A DNA stretch of 64,000 nt, from assembly GCA_008508345.1 (NCBI GenBank), contig QNGE01002377.1, positions 32,008 through 96,007 on the forward strand, written 5' to 3'. Under the pieces are notes generated by a model. It was given only the letters and a program-made list of their open reading frames with translations. It searched no databases and was not told where the DNA came from. The stretch's first letter is position 1, and the number at the start of each line of letters is the position of its first letter. This document shows positions 22,100-33,859 of the stretch, in pieces. Position numbers and translations under genes: made by a program. The stretch is from Paragonimus westermani. Taxonomy: Eukaryota; Platyhelminthes; Trematoda; Plagiorchiida; Troglotrematidae.

Positions 22100-24013
22100 C
22101 TACAGGTTAATATAAGGGTGAAGATATCGTAATCCGAGGGCATACCTACGCAACAATAACAATCCTATTTCACAAGATGCGACGGCCAGGCGAAACATCA
22201 GATTGTCCAACTACCATTAGATGAGTAAGCAGTGTATTTATGGCAGCCTCTCGTGCTGAGTACCCTCACAAAGTCTAAGGAAATGTATCGAAATAAGGAC
22301 TATAACAAAAGGAAAACAACTGCGAAAACAGGACAAACTTGGTAGCAAAATGTGATCCCAGACTACTCCTGATAACCAAACCACAACAATGTTTGGCGAA
22401 AAATTCCCGCCAGGTCTATGGAATGTTGTGGGCAACGTGTTACAAAAATGGAGCCACTTGCTAGTGCTCAGCCATAAAATCACAGTTTTTGTCCCAAACT
22501 ACTTCGCCGCTATAGTACTGCTAGTGCTAGATACTCCAAGGTTACTTTTTCAATAGTTTGAATGGTTACATTAAACCCACCAGAGAAAGTTAAGATTTCG
22601 GCGTTTACAGTAAGAGACGTTACCCTGTTAAAATGAGACGGCACAATGTGAAATAAAAATCAACCAGCTGGATACTGTCAAGCCGCTGAAGTGTAAAAAG
22701 AGCAGTCACGATAACCGGGTTTGAACCGACGACCCTGCATATGTAATTTCCCCGTTGGGCCAGACAGAGCAGCTCAACAACTTTCAATCCGCACACGGAA
22801 TTTGTACATTTCACTTCTTATTGACAAACGGACATTCTCTAGATTCCGCAATCGACGAGGGTCCGCCAATGCAGTCGAATAAATAATTTTGTTACCAACC
22901 ACAAACCGAATTCACTCGCGATTTGGCTCCCGTTAGCATGAATTCACAGCAAAGGAATGAAACACAATGTGCTAAAAGATGCACAACTTGTGCACATGAA
23001 AGAAACCAGTTGAGATAACGCGTCAGATTATCGAATCTCTCACTGTGGTTGAGGATTGCCACAGTAACTTTATTCCGGCAGCTTGTATCGACCCACATAA
23101 ATTGGCACACAAGTCAATATCTTCATGCTGTGGATCGCAACTCAATAATCTTCACGTGTCTTCTGGCTTACATTAGCTCCAGCGAACAGTGCCCTTAGGA
23201 ACAGGTTATATTCAGACATGCGAACAATCAAACGCCACAGGCTGTTTCTAGTGTCAGATTAGTGAACAACTCTGAGATTAGATGGCTTGTGCGAGTGAGC
23301 GATTACGTGAGAAACAACTACATCAAACCAGGTTAATCAACAGACAAGATAGGTTTTTAGTGCCATATAGTGATTTAGGGAAGTAGGCTGGTCAATAGTA
23401 CGCAAGAACTGCAAGTTGTCAACCCAGAATCGAAGCCGATGCCTTGCAGCATAAAAGACTTATTCAGGTGAGCCACTGTTGACGCCCCACAGTGATGGAT
23501 TACACATATATGTACATGTGTATACATCCAGTTAATTAGCCACCAGAAGTAAAATACTACCTCCCGACGGTTCCCATAAATGCTATGGCGAACTGTCCAC
23601 CAGCAGAGTCGTCAATTTGCTATTTCGTATAACCCGTCAACAGTGTCTCCTTTGAGGGATGAATTAGGCAAGGTATATTACTCAAATTATAAACCACTTA
23701 ACGGCTACTCACGTGTCAGACAGGCATACTTCACGTTGGTACAAATTACGACCACCTCCAAATTCAAAGCGGTCGTATACAATTCACAGACACTCATATT
23801 TTAACCCACGTCATTGGCAATCGTACTTTTTTTCAGGCTGCCAAATAATTTATGGGGGCACCGAACTCCACACCACGTATACGAAAATAGGGCAATCTCC
23901 GTCGATTTTCTATGGTAAGCTAGTGCACATGCTCCTTAGAGAACAGAACATATGAGTAAGAAGGTAACGAAGTGTTCTGTTAGATAACCAGATAAAAAAC
24001 AGCAAAAACTAAC
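22100..24013 (-). other. TopBP1 intron 1 (1.9 kb)
   Basis: The donor is TCTG/GTTAGT just after exon 1 and the acceptor is CCTGTAG before exon 2. Apart from a tRNA-like fragment near 22,715-22,770 no feature was recognised. Short open frames on both strands look like chance. Confidence 0.7.
22712..22772 (-). repeat. tRNA-like A/B-box fragment, probable SINE head
   Basis: On the minus strand TGGCCCAACGGG (22,762-22,751) fits the pol III A box perfectly, and GGTTCAAACCC (near 22,727-22,717) fits the B box with T-arm pairing into CGG. Only about 23 bases separate them, roughly 10 fewer than in a tRNA, so an anticodon arm cannot form properly. A tRNA-derived SINE or decayed tRNA pseudogene in intron 1 is the most likely reading. 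Confidence 0.4.
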
Positions 24014-26513
24014 CAGATAAATCTAGTTTTCGCTTTGGCAGGGCCGCGGTTCTACAGACGGCCTTTTTGAGACAACGTGCAACTTGCTCCGAAAGTGGGG
24101 GCGAAGGTTTGTGAATTTTTCCAAGGGAATCGCGCGAAGTGTTTGCTAGGTCTGTCGATAGCTGGTTGTTGCAAACCCAATCTGGCGTGCGTAAGGCGTC
24201 GGCCAACGAGTTTGGCACTAACTTCTGCTGTTCAATGACTGAAGTTGCAAGTGGCCTTTCAGTATATTCCTCATTTTGTATGCGCGTGTTATCAAGCTGG
24301 ATTTCCGATAATGCTTTATTAGTTGAACTAACTGTCGAAGGAGTACCTCGGTGATTGATGGTCTCGTAATTCTCGTCTTTAGTTTCAGAATAAATTCGCA
24401 CTGGATACCTTGATTCCTCAACCTTAGTCCAACGTTCAGCACATGCATAAAGCCACGACCTGTTAACAGCCGGCAAACCCCACAGCTGTGCAGCAGGCCA
24501 TTTGCGTCCATCAGGCTTGGCTGCAATTAAATGGGTACTAGCAGCTAAATTGCGGGAAGGAACAGGTTTGCGGAGAAAACATTCTTGGACGATGGCCCCA
24601 AGTGCCTGCGCGTATGCTGTCAGCAAAGTCCGATCTTTTCCAATGAAACCGCTCAGAGAAATAACACATCCTGTCAGAGGAGGAGTTCCAGAACGAACAA
24701 TCGGGATGAAAGCTTTTTCGGTCGCCAGGTCGTCAAAAAAAATGTTACACTCAGAAACGCAACGGTCCACCCAATAAGGGGTAACCAACTTACAAGCATT
24801 GGGAAGCTCAGGTAAATCATTAACAAAAAACGGAGCAACGACAAAATCTACGTCCGGTAAGGCGTCAGAAACGTCTCCACCCGACATGATAATTTTTCTG
24901 CCAATCTCTTCCCTTGTCGCTTTTGGTAAAGCGTCATGTAAAAAGAAGGCGAAACCACCAAAAATACCGGGACCAGCAGGTGAAGCATAAGGTTTTACAG
25001 TAAGATCAGCGTTAGTTGAAGTAACTGACAGGGAACGTGGATGTTTATCTGCTTTGGTTACATCCGACACTCCATTCGCAAAGTCATCAACATCAGCAAG
25101 ACCTCCAGAACCAAAATATTGGTTGATCAACTTTAAATCTTCGGTATCCACGACAGGTTTGAAATCACCAACATCTGAATCATTCTTCACATTTAAAGTA
25201 CTGTCATCCGTCTCGAAGAATAAATGATTGCATTCGGGTACACGACGACCAGCATCTTTAGAAGCGACGAGCCAAGAACCCTTTACGTAGAGAATGTCAG
25301 GCTCTAGAGTCGGTTTTGAGGTAGGGTTCGCCGACCCAACGATAACATGTGTGAGCGCTTCAGAAACCTGATCCTGGAGCTTAGCACACAGTTGTCCGCC
25401 TAAATCTACAATGAGCTTGGAATACAATGAAACCTCATCTTTCGTGCAATCGGTGAGTGAAATTAAACAGTTAGATAGAACAGAAGCGGTTGTGTTATTC
25501 GTCGTTGGGACTAAAACGCTTTCTGCATGAAGGTAATCATTCCTTGTTTCGTCTACGCGTGTAGTCGTACCGCTCGCATGGCTGATCACCGAAATATTAT
25601 CGAACGAGAGTGAAACTTTATTGGCCTCACAGGTTGGTGTTGAGGAGTGATCCTTACCTTCAGGCACACGGTAGTCCTCTTCATTTACAGCATAACCCTT
25701 GTTTACTGAGTCTATCAGCCAACGAACACTGACAATTTGGATCTTCCACTTCTTTGCATGAGAGTACTTCAAGCCCACAGCTTGCTTTATAATCAAGTGC
25801 GTTGTCTCACCAACTTTCATCATACCAGAGTAACGGCCACCGTGTTTTAAAACCAAATCAGAAACCTCTTTACGTTCCTCTGCAGACAAACCAGACACAC
25901 AGATAACCAACTGGGAGAGTATAGGAACGCGAAACCTTTCAATGTACGACGGTAACATCATATCAATTGGATCTTGAATTGCCGAAAGTCTCCAAGCTTC
26001 TTTAATCCAACTAGGGAGCAATATGTGTAGCCCACGGCTGGCTCCAACAAGATACTTTTTAGAACCAACTTTGGGGGCGATCACCACGTTAACACCATCG
26101 AAGAGATCACGCGAAGCCTGGCCATGCAAAGCTTGAATCGAGCTGAGAAGATACTCGCGTTCAGAGCCGGTAACTGAAGTGACGGTAGCAACTGCTCCGA
26201 TCAAAGCAGTGGAATACAACGGATAGGAAATCTTCGGGAGTGGTTTATTTTCCCGAACATAATGAAGGATTATTTGAGGTCCGTAAATCGAAGCTCCCAT
26301 GGATCGCAGACGCTCGAAACATTCCCCTTCGAACCGGCAAAACACAAAAGAAGTACGTTTTAGGGATCTAACAGTATACCGGTTCAACACTTCCAGAGCG
26401 TCAAGCCGAAGAATCGAGAGGTTTTCATACGATGAAACAGCATCAAACGCAGCAGATAGTAAGGGAGTAGCGCAGTCATTAACGAACACTATCTCATATT
26501 TATCTTCGTTCAT
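24014..26513 (-). CDS. TOPBP1: TopBP1-like DNA-damage checkpoint scaffold, exon 1 (BRCT0-BRCT5)
   Basis: This 2.5-kb first exon encodes 833 residues of a TopBP1/Rad4/Dpb11-family protein. The family binds phosphoproteins at stalled forks, activates ATR and recruits origin-firing factors in the nucleus. The ATG at 26,513 fits because BRCT0-like sequence starts at once. Approximate order: BRCT0 1-95 (CFERLRSMGASIYGPQ), BRCT1 100-180 (PKVGSKKYLVGAS, ILLPSWI), BRCT2 198-285 (QLVICVSGLSAEERKEV, KHGGRYSG, THLII, RWLIDS), BRCT3 345-430, BRCT4 517-600 (FGGFAFFLHDALP), BRCT5 612-705 (GCVISLSGFIGKDRTLL, STHLIAA, LWGLPAVNRSWLYAC). The rest is a Ser/Thr-rich linker. The exon ends at TCTG/GTTAGT in phase 1. 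In-frame reading into a stop at 24,009 is intronic. Homology is strong in BRCT1, 2 and 5 and weaker elsewhere. Confidence 0.92.
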
Positions 26514-28330
26514 CGGGTGCCAAAATAAAGTACGCCCTATGCACGGTAGGCAAAACGTTCAGCAGGTGAGCGCTACTGGCCACCACATAACCTGGAAATT
26601 ACGGGGTAAGCTGCAAGTGGATTAGATTAGGAAGAATCGGGGCACACACGTCAACCGGTTAAATGTAGACGCTTATTTACTGTTTTCCTAATGTACTTTT
26701 TACTTACCTGAAAGGCTTAATCAAGTTTTTAATCGCAGTAATTCATCGCCTCCACAGAATTTTCGCGAAACTATACGCAAAAGCTCATTTCACCGATTTG
26801 AGGTCATAATTCAAGGGGGTCGCCGCGATATTACTTAGTCATGTTCGATTCTACTAAACAACGAATGAAATACCTTTCTCAAATGAACGTTCAAATATTT
26901 TCCACGTATTTGAGAACTTTGAGGCACACCACGTATTATTTCAGAGGCTGTGTCAAATGCCATTCTGTTAACAACATCTCACATCACCATGACAAGCTAT
27001 TGGCGTTCCAAACATCAAATAGTGACTGGATAAATAACATATCTTTCTCCGATCGATAGGCAGCGTGAGTTAATCAGTTTCTGTATAGTGTTATTCATAA
27101 GCTTCGCGCAATCTCAGTCGAGTCAGAAATCTCACAGTAAGGAGGACAGAATTAACTTCGGAAGGTTCTCGATGGTAGACTGGACCTTAATACCCATTTT
27201 TCCACTGTCCCATATGCACCGAAATTGGAAGCAGCCATAGGGTGCCTACATCTTCAACCAGTTTTAGAAGCAATATTCAATCGACCACTATCCATATGAA
27301 GTCTACAATAAAGGAGGAAAAAGTAAAAAGTCCGCATATGTAAGGAAGCTGGATGCGTTGTCAGAAGTGTTTAGTTGTCAAGTATGTTAGTATTCCTGTT
27401 GGGATACGACGGCCGTACACTTTTATTTTGGTAAAACCGACGAAAAGTCACAGATCTGAGCACTCTGATGCTAGAGGACCGCGTATTTCACTTGAACACT
27501 GGTGATGAACGCGTATCTAAAGCATGGAAAAGTAAGTTGACGCCTGCAGTGGATGTGTTCGCAGAAGTGATGTGAATGTTTCCGCCACTAACCAAGTACT
27601 CTATACACTTTTCGAGTCACTGTAACAAACTGTATGTAACTCGCCAGGAATGTTGATTGAAAACTTTTCAAAAATACTTGTAAAATGAGAATTTGTGCCA
27701 AGAGCTCGATAGCCGCGAAAGCCATAAGTGCCCAACAAACCGGTAGCATCACAGTGTGCTTTCGTCGACATTTCAGGTTGAACGTTACCTATACGATGAA
27801 TCGCCCATCGTCATTAGTAGTGTATGTTATATTCCTGAGAAAAACACCGTTGTAGTGAGATCACCTTTGACGTCCCCAAAATTCTAAACTCCCTGCGACG
27901 TGAGATTTGCCTTGCCAGTACCACCGCGCCTGTTCACATTACCTTAGATATGTAAACTTACTACAAACCACTAACATCAACGTTAGTGGGCCGGCATAAG
28001 TATCGCAGTTATGCTCAGCTGTGTAATGAATTCGCACTATCTCTACTCCTATAGGTTACATTCACTAGGATAACAATGTTTAGCTATTACCGTTAGGAAC
28101 GCCGCTTAACCAGCCTGACGCTTGTTTGAATTCTGAAGGTCGACTGGAATTTTCCGTCGACGCAATCTTCCACTCTGACGTCTGCTGTGCGGTTGTGCTC
28201 AAGGTGCTCTCACATCCAGCTCCCTAGCACTCCTTAATTGTTACGTTGACGTCTGTTGTGAACGGTGAGTAAACCAATAAATAAAGTTTGTTTGCAGATT
28301 CATCGTTTTCTCCCTGCGACTAGCATCCAA
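26514..28330. other. Upstream flank of TopBP1; no gene recognised
   Basis: The promoter and 5' UTR of the minus-strand gene should start here, but no TATA box or spliced-leader acceptor could be fixed. A 72-codon frame at 26,841-27,059 matches nothing I know. The stretch ends at a non-LTR retrotransposon remnant. Confidence 0.4.
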
Positions 28331-28334
28331 AACG

Positions 28335-29415
28335 CACTTTAGGTACTTGGTGATCAGATACGGTTCTGAATACTGAGGTACTGTGGCAAGCGAACATGGA
28401 CGAAATGGAAGCTATGCTGATGCTGAATCAGCTTCGTTGGCCAGGTCATGTTCGTCGGATAGGCAATCGCAGTATTTCAAAGCACCTGCTCTGCGCGTAG
28501 GTGGAAACAAGTGAGAGAAGACCTGGTGATCAAAATCGGGGATATCAGGATGTCATCGAAGTGAGTCTTCCGCGCTGTACTATTGACTGCAGATCTTGAG
28601 AAGAGTTATCGTTGAACAGAACAGTCTGAAGGAGTGCCATCCGGATGGTCATCTACAAATTCCGTGAGCAACAACTGAACGGTCTTGGACGGAAGCGCGC
28701 GACACGCGGGGGAACCATGGGTGCCATAGGTCGCTGTGACGCAACCATATGGCCTTGTGATGTGTGTGGTCGCGAATGCACCTGCTGTTTAAGATTAGCA
28801 GGCCACTAACGTACTCCTAATATGCTATCAGTGAACAGACAACGAGCACGCTGGGGTCAAGTTGACTTTAGCATTCGCACTTCAAGTTTTCTCGTTCACA
28901 TCAACCACCTACTACTGTCGCTTGAAACTCACGGGCTCCTCTTCTCAAAAACCTTGGTATTTGTGGTCTTCAATCTGCCGATTTCTCCCGCTTTCCCAGT
29001 GAGGTGTACGTTGAACGCTCTGTCTGTTTTCTGTTGGTCGGACCCTGAATTCTGGTTCTTCAACATATTATCTCCAGAGTGCGCCAACATTTACTCGTAT
29101 ATCGGAGCAAGCTATTGCGCTATGTTCCCAGGTTTTCCTTCTCGGTTTAACTGTTGTCATTGGAGCCCCTCTGTTTATTTTTCGAGAGATTTCCATCCGG
29201 TCTAGTTGTTGGCTAGCCAGTAGTGGCCAGCTGGACAGAAAGGCCCCAACTACACACTTCCTTTTCCTTTTACTCCGGGTTGACCCTGAATATTTTATGT
29301 GTGGGTGTAACCACAAGTAGAGCAGCACAAACCAATTGTTGCGATGGTTAAGCACAGACTTCTCTTGACTTCGGTCACTGTGAAAGGTTAGTCCGAATCG
29401 GATACCGCCAACGTG
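28335..29415 (+). mobile_element. 5'-truncated non-LTR retrotransposon copy (same family as 36.1-38.4 kb)
   Basis: This segment parallels 37,355-38,435: GAGGTACTG..AACATGGA..GCTGAATCAGCTTCGTTGG encodes the RT C-terminal region, and GTGATGTGTGTGGTCGCGAATG the zinc-knuckle end. The 3' UTR follows, ending with TTCGGTCACTG..TAATCCGAATCGGAT-like sequence near 29,400. Both copies end at equivalent points, marking the family's 3' terminus. The frame is frameshifted, so it is dead. The 127-codon frame at 28,822-29,205 is just 3' UTR of this element. Confidence 0.75.
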
Positions 29416-32400
29416 TCTAGTTTTTTGTCCCGGTTGTAAGTGCCTTCATCAAGCTTGTTCGCATTTGGCTGATTAATGCAACCAGGCTTTTGCATGATGC
29501 CACTTTTTCCTTGAGTCTTTTTAAGTAACCCCATGGTTACGTTCCCGTTCCGCGCCTTCTAGGCAGTTTTATTTGATTTATGACTGTCCCTAGCCAAAGT
29601 CCTTGCCACATGCCACTCAGAAACGAGTCAGTAGCAAGCCGGAGACATTTCTGAGTTCGGAAGTATTTCGTGAGGCCAGCTTAAAGTACAACGCTGTGGC
29701 CTTCAACAGTCTGCATTAAAGTTCGATCAAATGAAATAACTCTGTTATTAAAGTCTCAGGTCTCTTATTGGGGTATGTTACAGTTTTGAACTATGCCAAA
29801 CTGGAAGCCCCGAAATGTGGTTGGTCTGGAGTAGAATGAGAACAGGAAACAACAATAGCGCGTAATTTTTATCGAACACGAAAGATTAACATTATAATAG
29901 TGAGACATAGTTAAGACTATCAGTCACCCAATCGAGTGTGTGGGTGACACGATTGGATCTTTCGGGGCCGGGATGAGAGAGAAGGAAACACACGTGTGCG
30001 CGTGGTGGACAGTTTACGTGTGGACAACTGTAAGCGTGGATGTCACGTTGCTTTCCCCCTTAATTGAGGTTGTTTTCACCACCCTGGTTACGTTCCACTG
30101 GTTTGCGTGTTCTGCGCGATCGGCGACAACTTTCTCCGCGCGGTTGTTCTGGCAACGAGTTCTCTCCCATAGGAGGGTCGTGGTTCGGGTCATAGTTCAA
30201 TGTCGATCCCTCTCGTGCGTTGAATATAAAAGGAAGAAACACATGTTCTTCGTGCCTTATGGTGATCCGGCCAGTGGTTTTGCTCAGTTGTCCGAGTTCC
30301 CACGTTTCTTCACGAAGCAGTCCCATACACACTGGATCGTTCGCATTTAGTTCGCGCCGTTCCCGCAGACCAAGTGGACCATGGCAATGATGAGTGCTGT
30401 CGAATTATCTAAAATCAGGCTGTCCATAATTTCTGGGTGTCTATTAGCTTTATTTGCACTTCAGTTTTGCCAGCTGAACCTTTATCACTACGGCCGATTT
30501 GATATATAGTTTTCTAATAAATTCTACTATCGCAGTTGCACTCCTGCTGCCATAGGCTGGATGACGCTGAGGTACCTAACATTCCGTGTGGGCCGTACAT
30601 TTGAACATGTATTGTTTGGAGGTCGATCTCTGGCTTCCATAAACCCGGGAAACCAACAAAAATATGGCAGCAAACAGTCCATTCCACTGCGGCTAGGAGT
30701 AAAATCGGACAGATTTACCAGAACAGTCTACTCTTGCTCCTATGCTTTTATTCTACACCTAAACCAGGCGACTGACGATCTGGGCAATACTTGTTACCTA
30801 TGCAGATATGGGTATGATTGAAATTTTGAAGCTAAACGCACTAGGTTGCTCCTCTCGACTATCAGTTAACCAGAAGTGATGTGAGAATGGCTTTTGAGAA
30901 CGGAGGCTCCGTATCTACTGGACGGGATATACAGGTGGTATCGTACGACTTCACGAATGGCGCCGACGCGGAACTTTAGTTAGGGAGAGTGAAGACTGAC
31001 TATTGACAAAGGAGTGAACCGGAATTGTGTGGTTTCCTGGTTCGCCTCATGGTGACACGCGACGTAAGAACAAACAATAGGGCGTCGTGTGTTGTGCAAA
31101 ATTTCTTAATAACAAAGGTCTAGTATACAGCTGTGATTTATGGAACCATTTTCCACAGCACTTTACAAGCAGACCAATAGAACGTGCAAGTCGCTACATG
31201 GCTTTCTCCAATCAGGATACTGCAACAATAAACCTCCAAACCTCATGGGGTTTACTGAGACTAATCGCTCTTGGTCTGGTCTAACTCATAAAGCCTCTGC
31301 TGATGTCTAGTCAGACCCCCGTTTGCACAACAGCCCCCAGCCGTCACCAGTGAAGGAGCAATAATGCCCACAGCTTGTACCTAGCTTCAGCACGTAACCC
31401 GTCTGAGTGTGTCAAAAAGGTGATAAACAAAGGCCGAATTTTTGGAGTGCGACTTCTGTACAACTTTCGCCAGCGATAACAAAGACGGAATCGAAGACAG
31501 CTCCGTAGTGCCACATGCATCATGCCAAGATCTGATGAGAATACGTGAAGGGAGAAGAAATCAAGTTGGCTGGATATTGATTTAAGAGCACATGACTCAC
31601 CTGACCGAATAAAGTAAGAGTAACGAACGCCTGATCAAACAAAGCGAGCAAGCATATATAATTTTTCGCTACTGTTCAACGTTACTCTTATTTTGCCTCG
31701 CTTCGCCGTTATTCTCTAAATTACTGCTCTTTCATGAAGCGTTTTGGTTAACGCGCGTTGCACCCAGAGTCGGTGATAACCGATGAGGAAGGCGTAAGCG
31801 TCGAGCGTTTAGAACAGGTTAATCCGACTTGCTGACGGCAGAGTCAGCAGACAAAGAACGCGCAATGGCCGACAAACAACTCGATCGCGAGGACATTTCA
31901 GGGAAGACATAGAAGGGCAAGTCATACCGGTCGATCGATATGGTTTCTGTTTGATACATGCGTGTTTCCTCCTGTGGAACATCAAGAGATGTCATTTGTC
32001 AAGACCTTCCTTGGGACGTCGGTGAACGTCCGCGATTACGAAGACATTTGTACGTTGATGGAGATAGTGTGGAACAAAAACCTCATCCGTGCTTTCAGGT
32101 GTGCGCCGAATGGAAACAGCTCATTGGACGATGGCCTGTCTAGCAAAAGAGGCGTATGTCCGAAGCCGTTCGTGTCAGTAGAGAAGTAATACTTAGGTAA
32201 ACGTAGTGGTTATTAACGAGGAAGCTCGGGGTCTGAAACCTGAAGGTTAAATTTGAAGGCCGCCGAGATGCCCAAAAATCTGACGACAACGCTCCCGTTC
32301 AGCAGGTAGGACTAGTCGCAATGAGAGCCATTTTTAGGTGCCAGTGTCACCCATCCCACTAGCAGACAGATGGTAACCCGTAGTGTAGGAGCGGTATTCT

Positions 32401-33855
32401 CCTAAGTTCTGCTGTGTCTGCATGAAACAACTACCTACAGGTTGTGGGCCCCGGCCGAGTATCACGGTAAAGGAACAAACATGCGGTGCAATCCACCGCT
32501 TGCGGAAAAATCGAGACCGTTCCGGTGGTGATACTGCAACAGCTTCAGGCGGTCGAGTGCGCCCATAGATTACTGTGAATTGATATGTAAAATCACCACA
32601 CGGTGGTAGTGGACCGAAGGTGTTGATAAGTGTGTGCGACAAACAAGCAGAAACGGAATGAACTCGGCCCACCGGGACTGATGCGTGAGAAAAAATTATG
32701 CCCGGTTGACAGACCAAAGAAGTGCATGCTCAGTTTCTGATGCTTTCTTGCGTACCGGGAAAGAAACACCTATCCGAAATGAACTTTGCGTTGGCCCGGG
32801 CCCCAGAATGGGCGATATTACGTAATGTACCAAGCACATCGTCGGAGGAGAGTCAAAACCACTTGACACAGATGGTGCCTGTGGGCTCTGGCAATGGTTT
32901 ACCGGCATAGCACAGGGCTGACTTTTGAGAGAAAGCGCGGAAATCAGTTCCCGAAATTTTTGCGCTGGCCACAGCGTTTAAGTCGATTGATTCAAGACTA
33001 GCTAGCGTTGTGGCTCGCAGTGAAGCACAGGACAATTTATTGCTGCCAGATGCTTGAAGCGTGCTCAACGGAAATCGAGATATGGAGTTCAATTTCGCAA
33101 TCTTTAAAAACTCCTGAGGAATACATTGTAGAGGGCAAAAATTAAGTGTTAGTGGTCGGCGTAGTCTACAAACCGGTTTTTCCCTGAAACGTGTCAGGCC
33201 TCCAGGAACGGCTGATTAGACGATTAAGAAATCACGGTCCGACTTACCACAGTTCGTTTCAGACAGAAATGGACGTGCAGAAAAGGCAGTCATTGGTTCC
33301 TAGTGTCCCTCGACATACTGTTGAAGAGCGGCACCGACCACTTTGTCTGAAACGTCAACAGCTAGTGTGAAATGATGCAACCTGACGACGGCCGCTAATA
33401 CATCATCAGTACGGTTGAATGATCTGGCAGCTACTGCTGATAACTGAAATCCCCACCACCACGGCTACGGATTGAACAGTTTAGAGGTTGTGTAGTCTTA
33501 GCGTGTGGTAGACTAAACCGTCTATAAAAACTGACCGTTTGATTAAATCAAGGGGTGGCGGTAAGTGCAGTAGGGTTGAGAATCCGCAAATTACTCATAC
33601 CTCATTGGATAGTGGTCGAACGCCTCGCCGAGTAACGTGGTGTCTCGAGAATTTCACGGCGGTTTGGTCAGACATTTCTGCCGAATGGTTGTTACACCAG
33701 AAATAGCTACTGAAGGGCTGCGCAGGTAAATGTGATGGTCGTCATAAGCTCATCACCTAGAAGTTTGTCCGCGTAGGGGTGTTTGACGTCGCTGATGAAA
33801 CGCTGAGAGGGGTAGGCAGCTTTTCGTGGACCAGAAAACATTATTAAAAACTCAG
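29416..33855. other. Unassigned repeat-rich stretch
   Basis: No protein family was recognised. A region around 29,990-30,350 looks promoter-like on the plus strand (TATAAAAGG near 30,226 inside a 136-codon frame) and could be a solitary LTR, but no second copy was seen. Positions 30,897-31,092 match 35,635-35,836. Frames at 31,958-32,189 (+) and 32,334-32,717 (-) are unrecognised. Part of 32-33.8 kb may be the degraded end of the antisense gypsy element that begins at 33,860. Confidence 0.35.
30897..31092 (+). repeat. Dispersed repeat, copy A
   Basis: Starting at GAACGGAGGCTC and including GGTATCGTACGACTTCACGAATG and TTCGCCTCATGGTGACACGCGA, this about 195-bp segment aligns with 35,635-35,836 in the same orientation with scattered substitutions and small indels. 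It has no coding potential in common with known families. Confidence 0.75.
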
Positions 33856-33859
33856 ATAA

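Noticed and set aside
28822..29205. 127-codon plus-strand frame
   Set aside because: It lies in the 3' UTR of a non-LTR copy whose relative at 37.9-38.4 kb does not keep the frame.
29940..30350. 136-codon plus-strand frame as a gene
   Set aside because: It has no recognisable domain and includes a TATAAAAGG promoter-like stretch; an LTR or chance frame is more likely.
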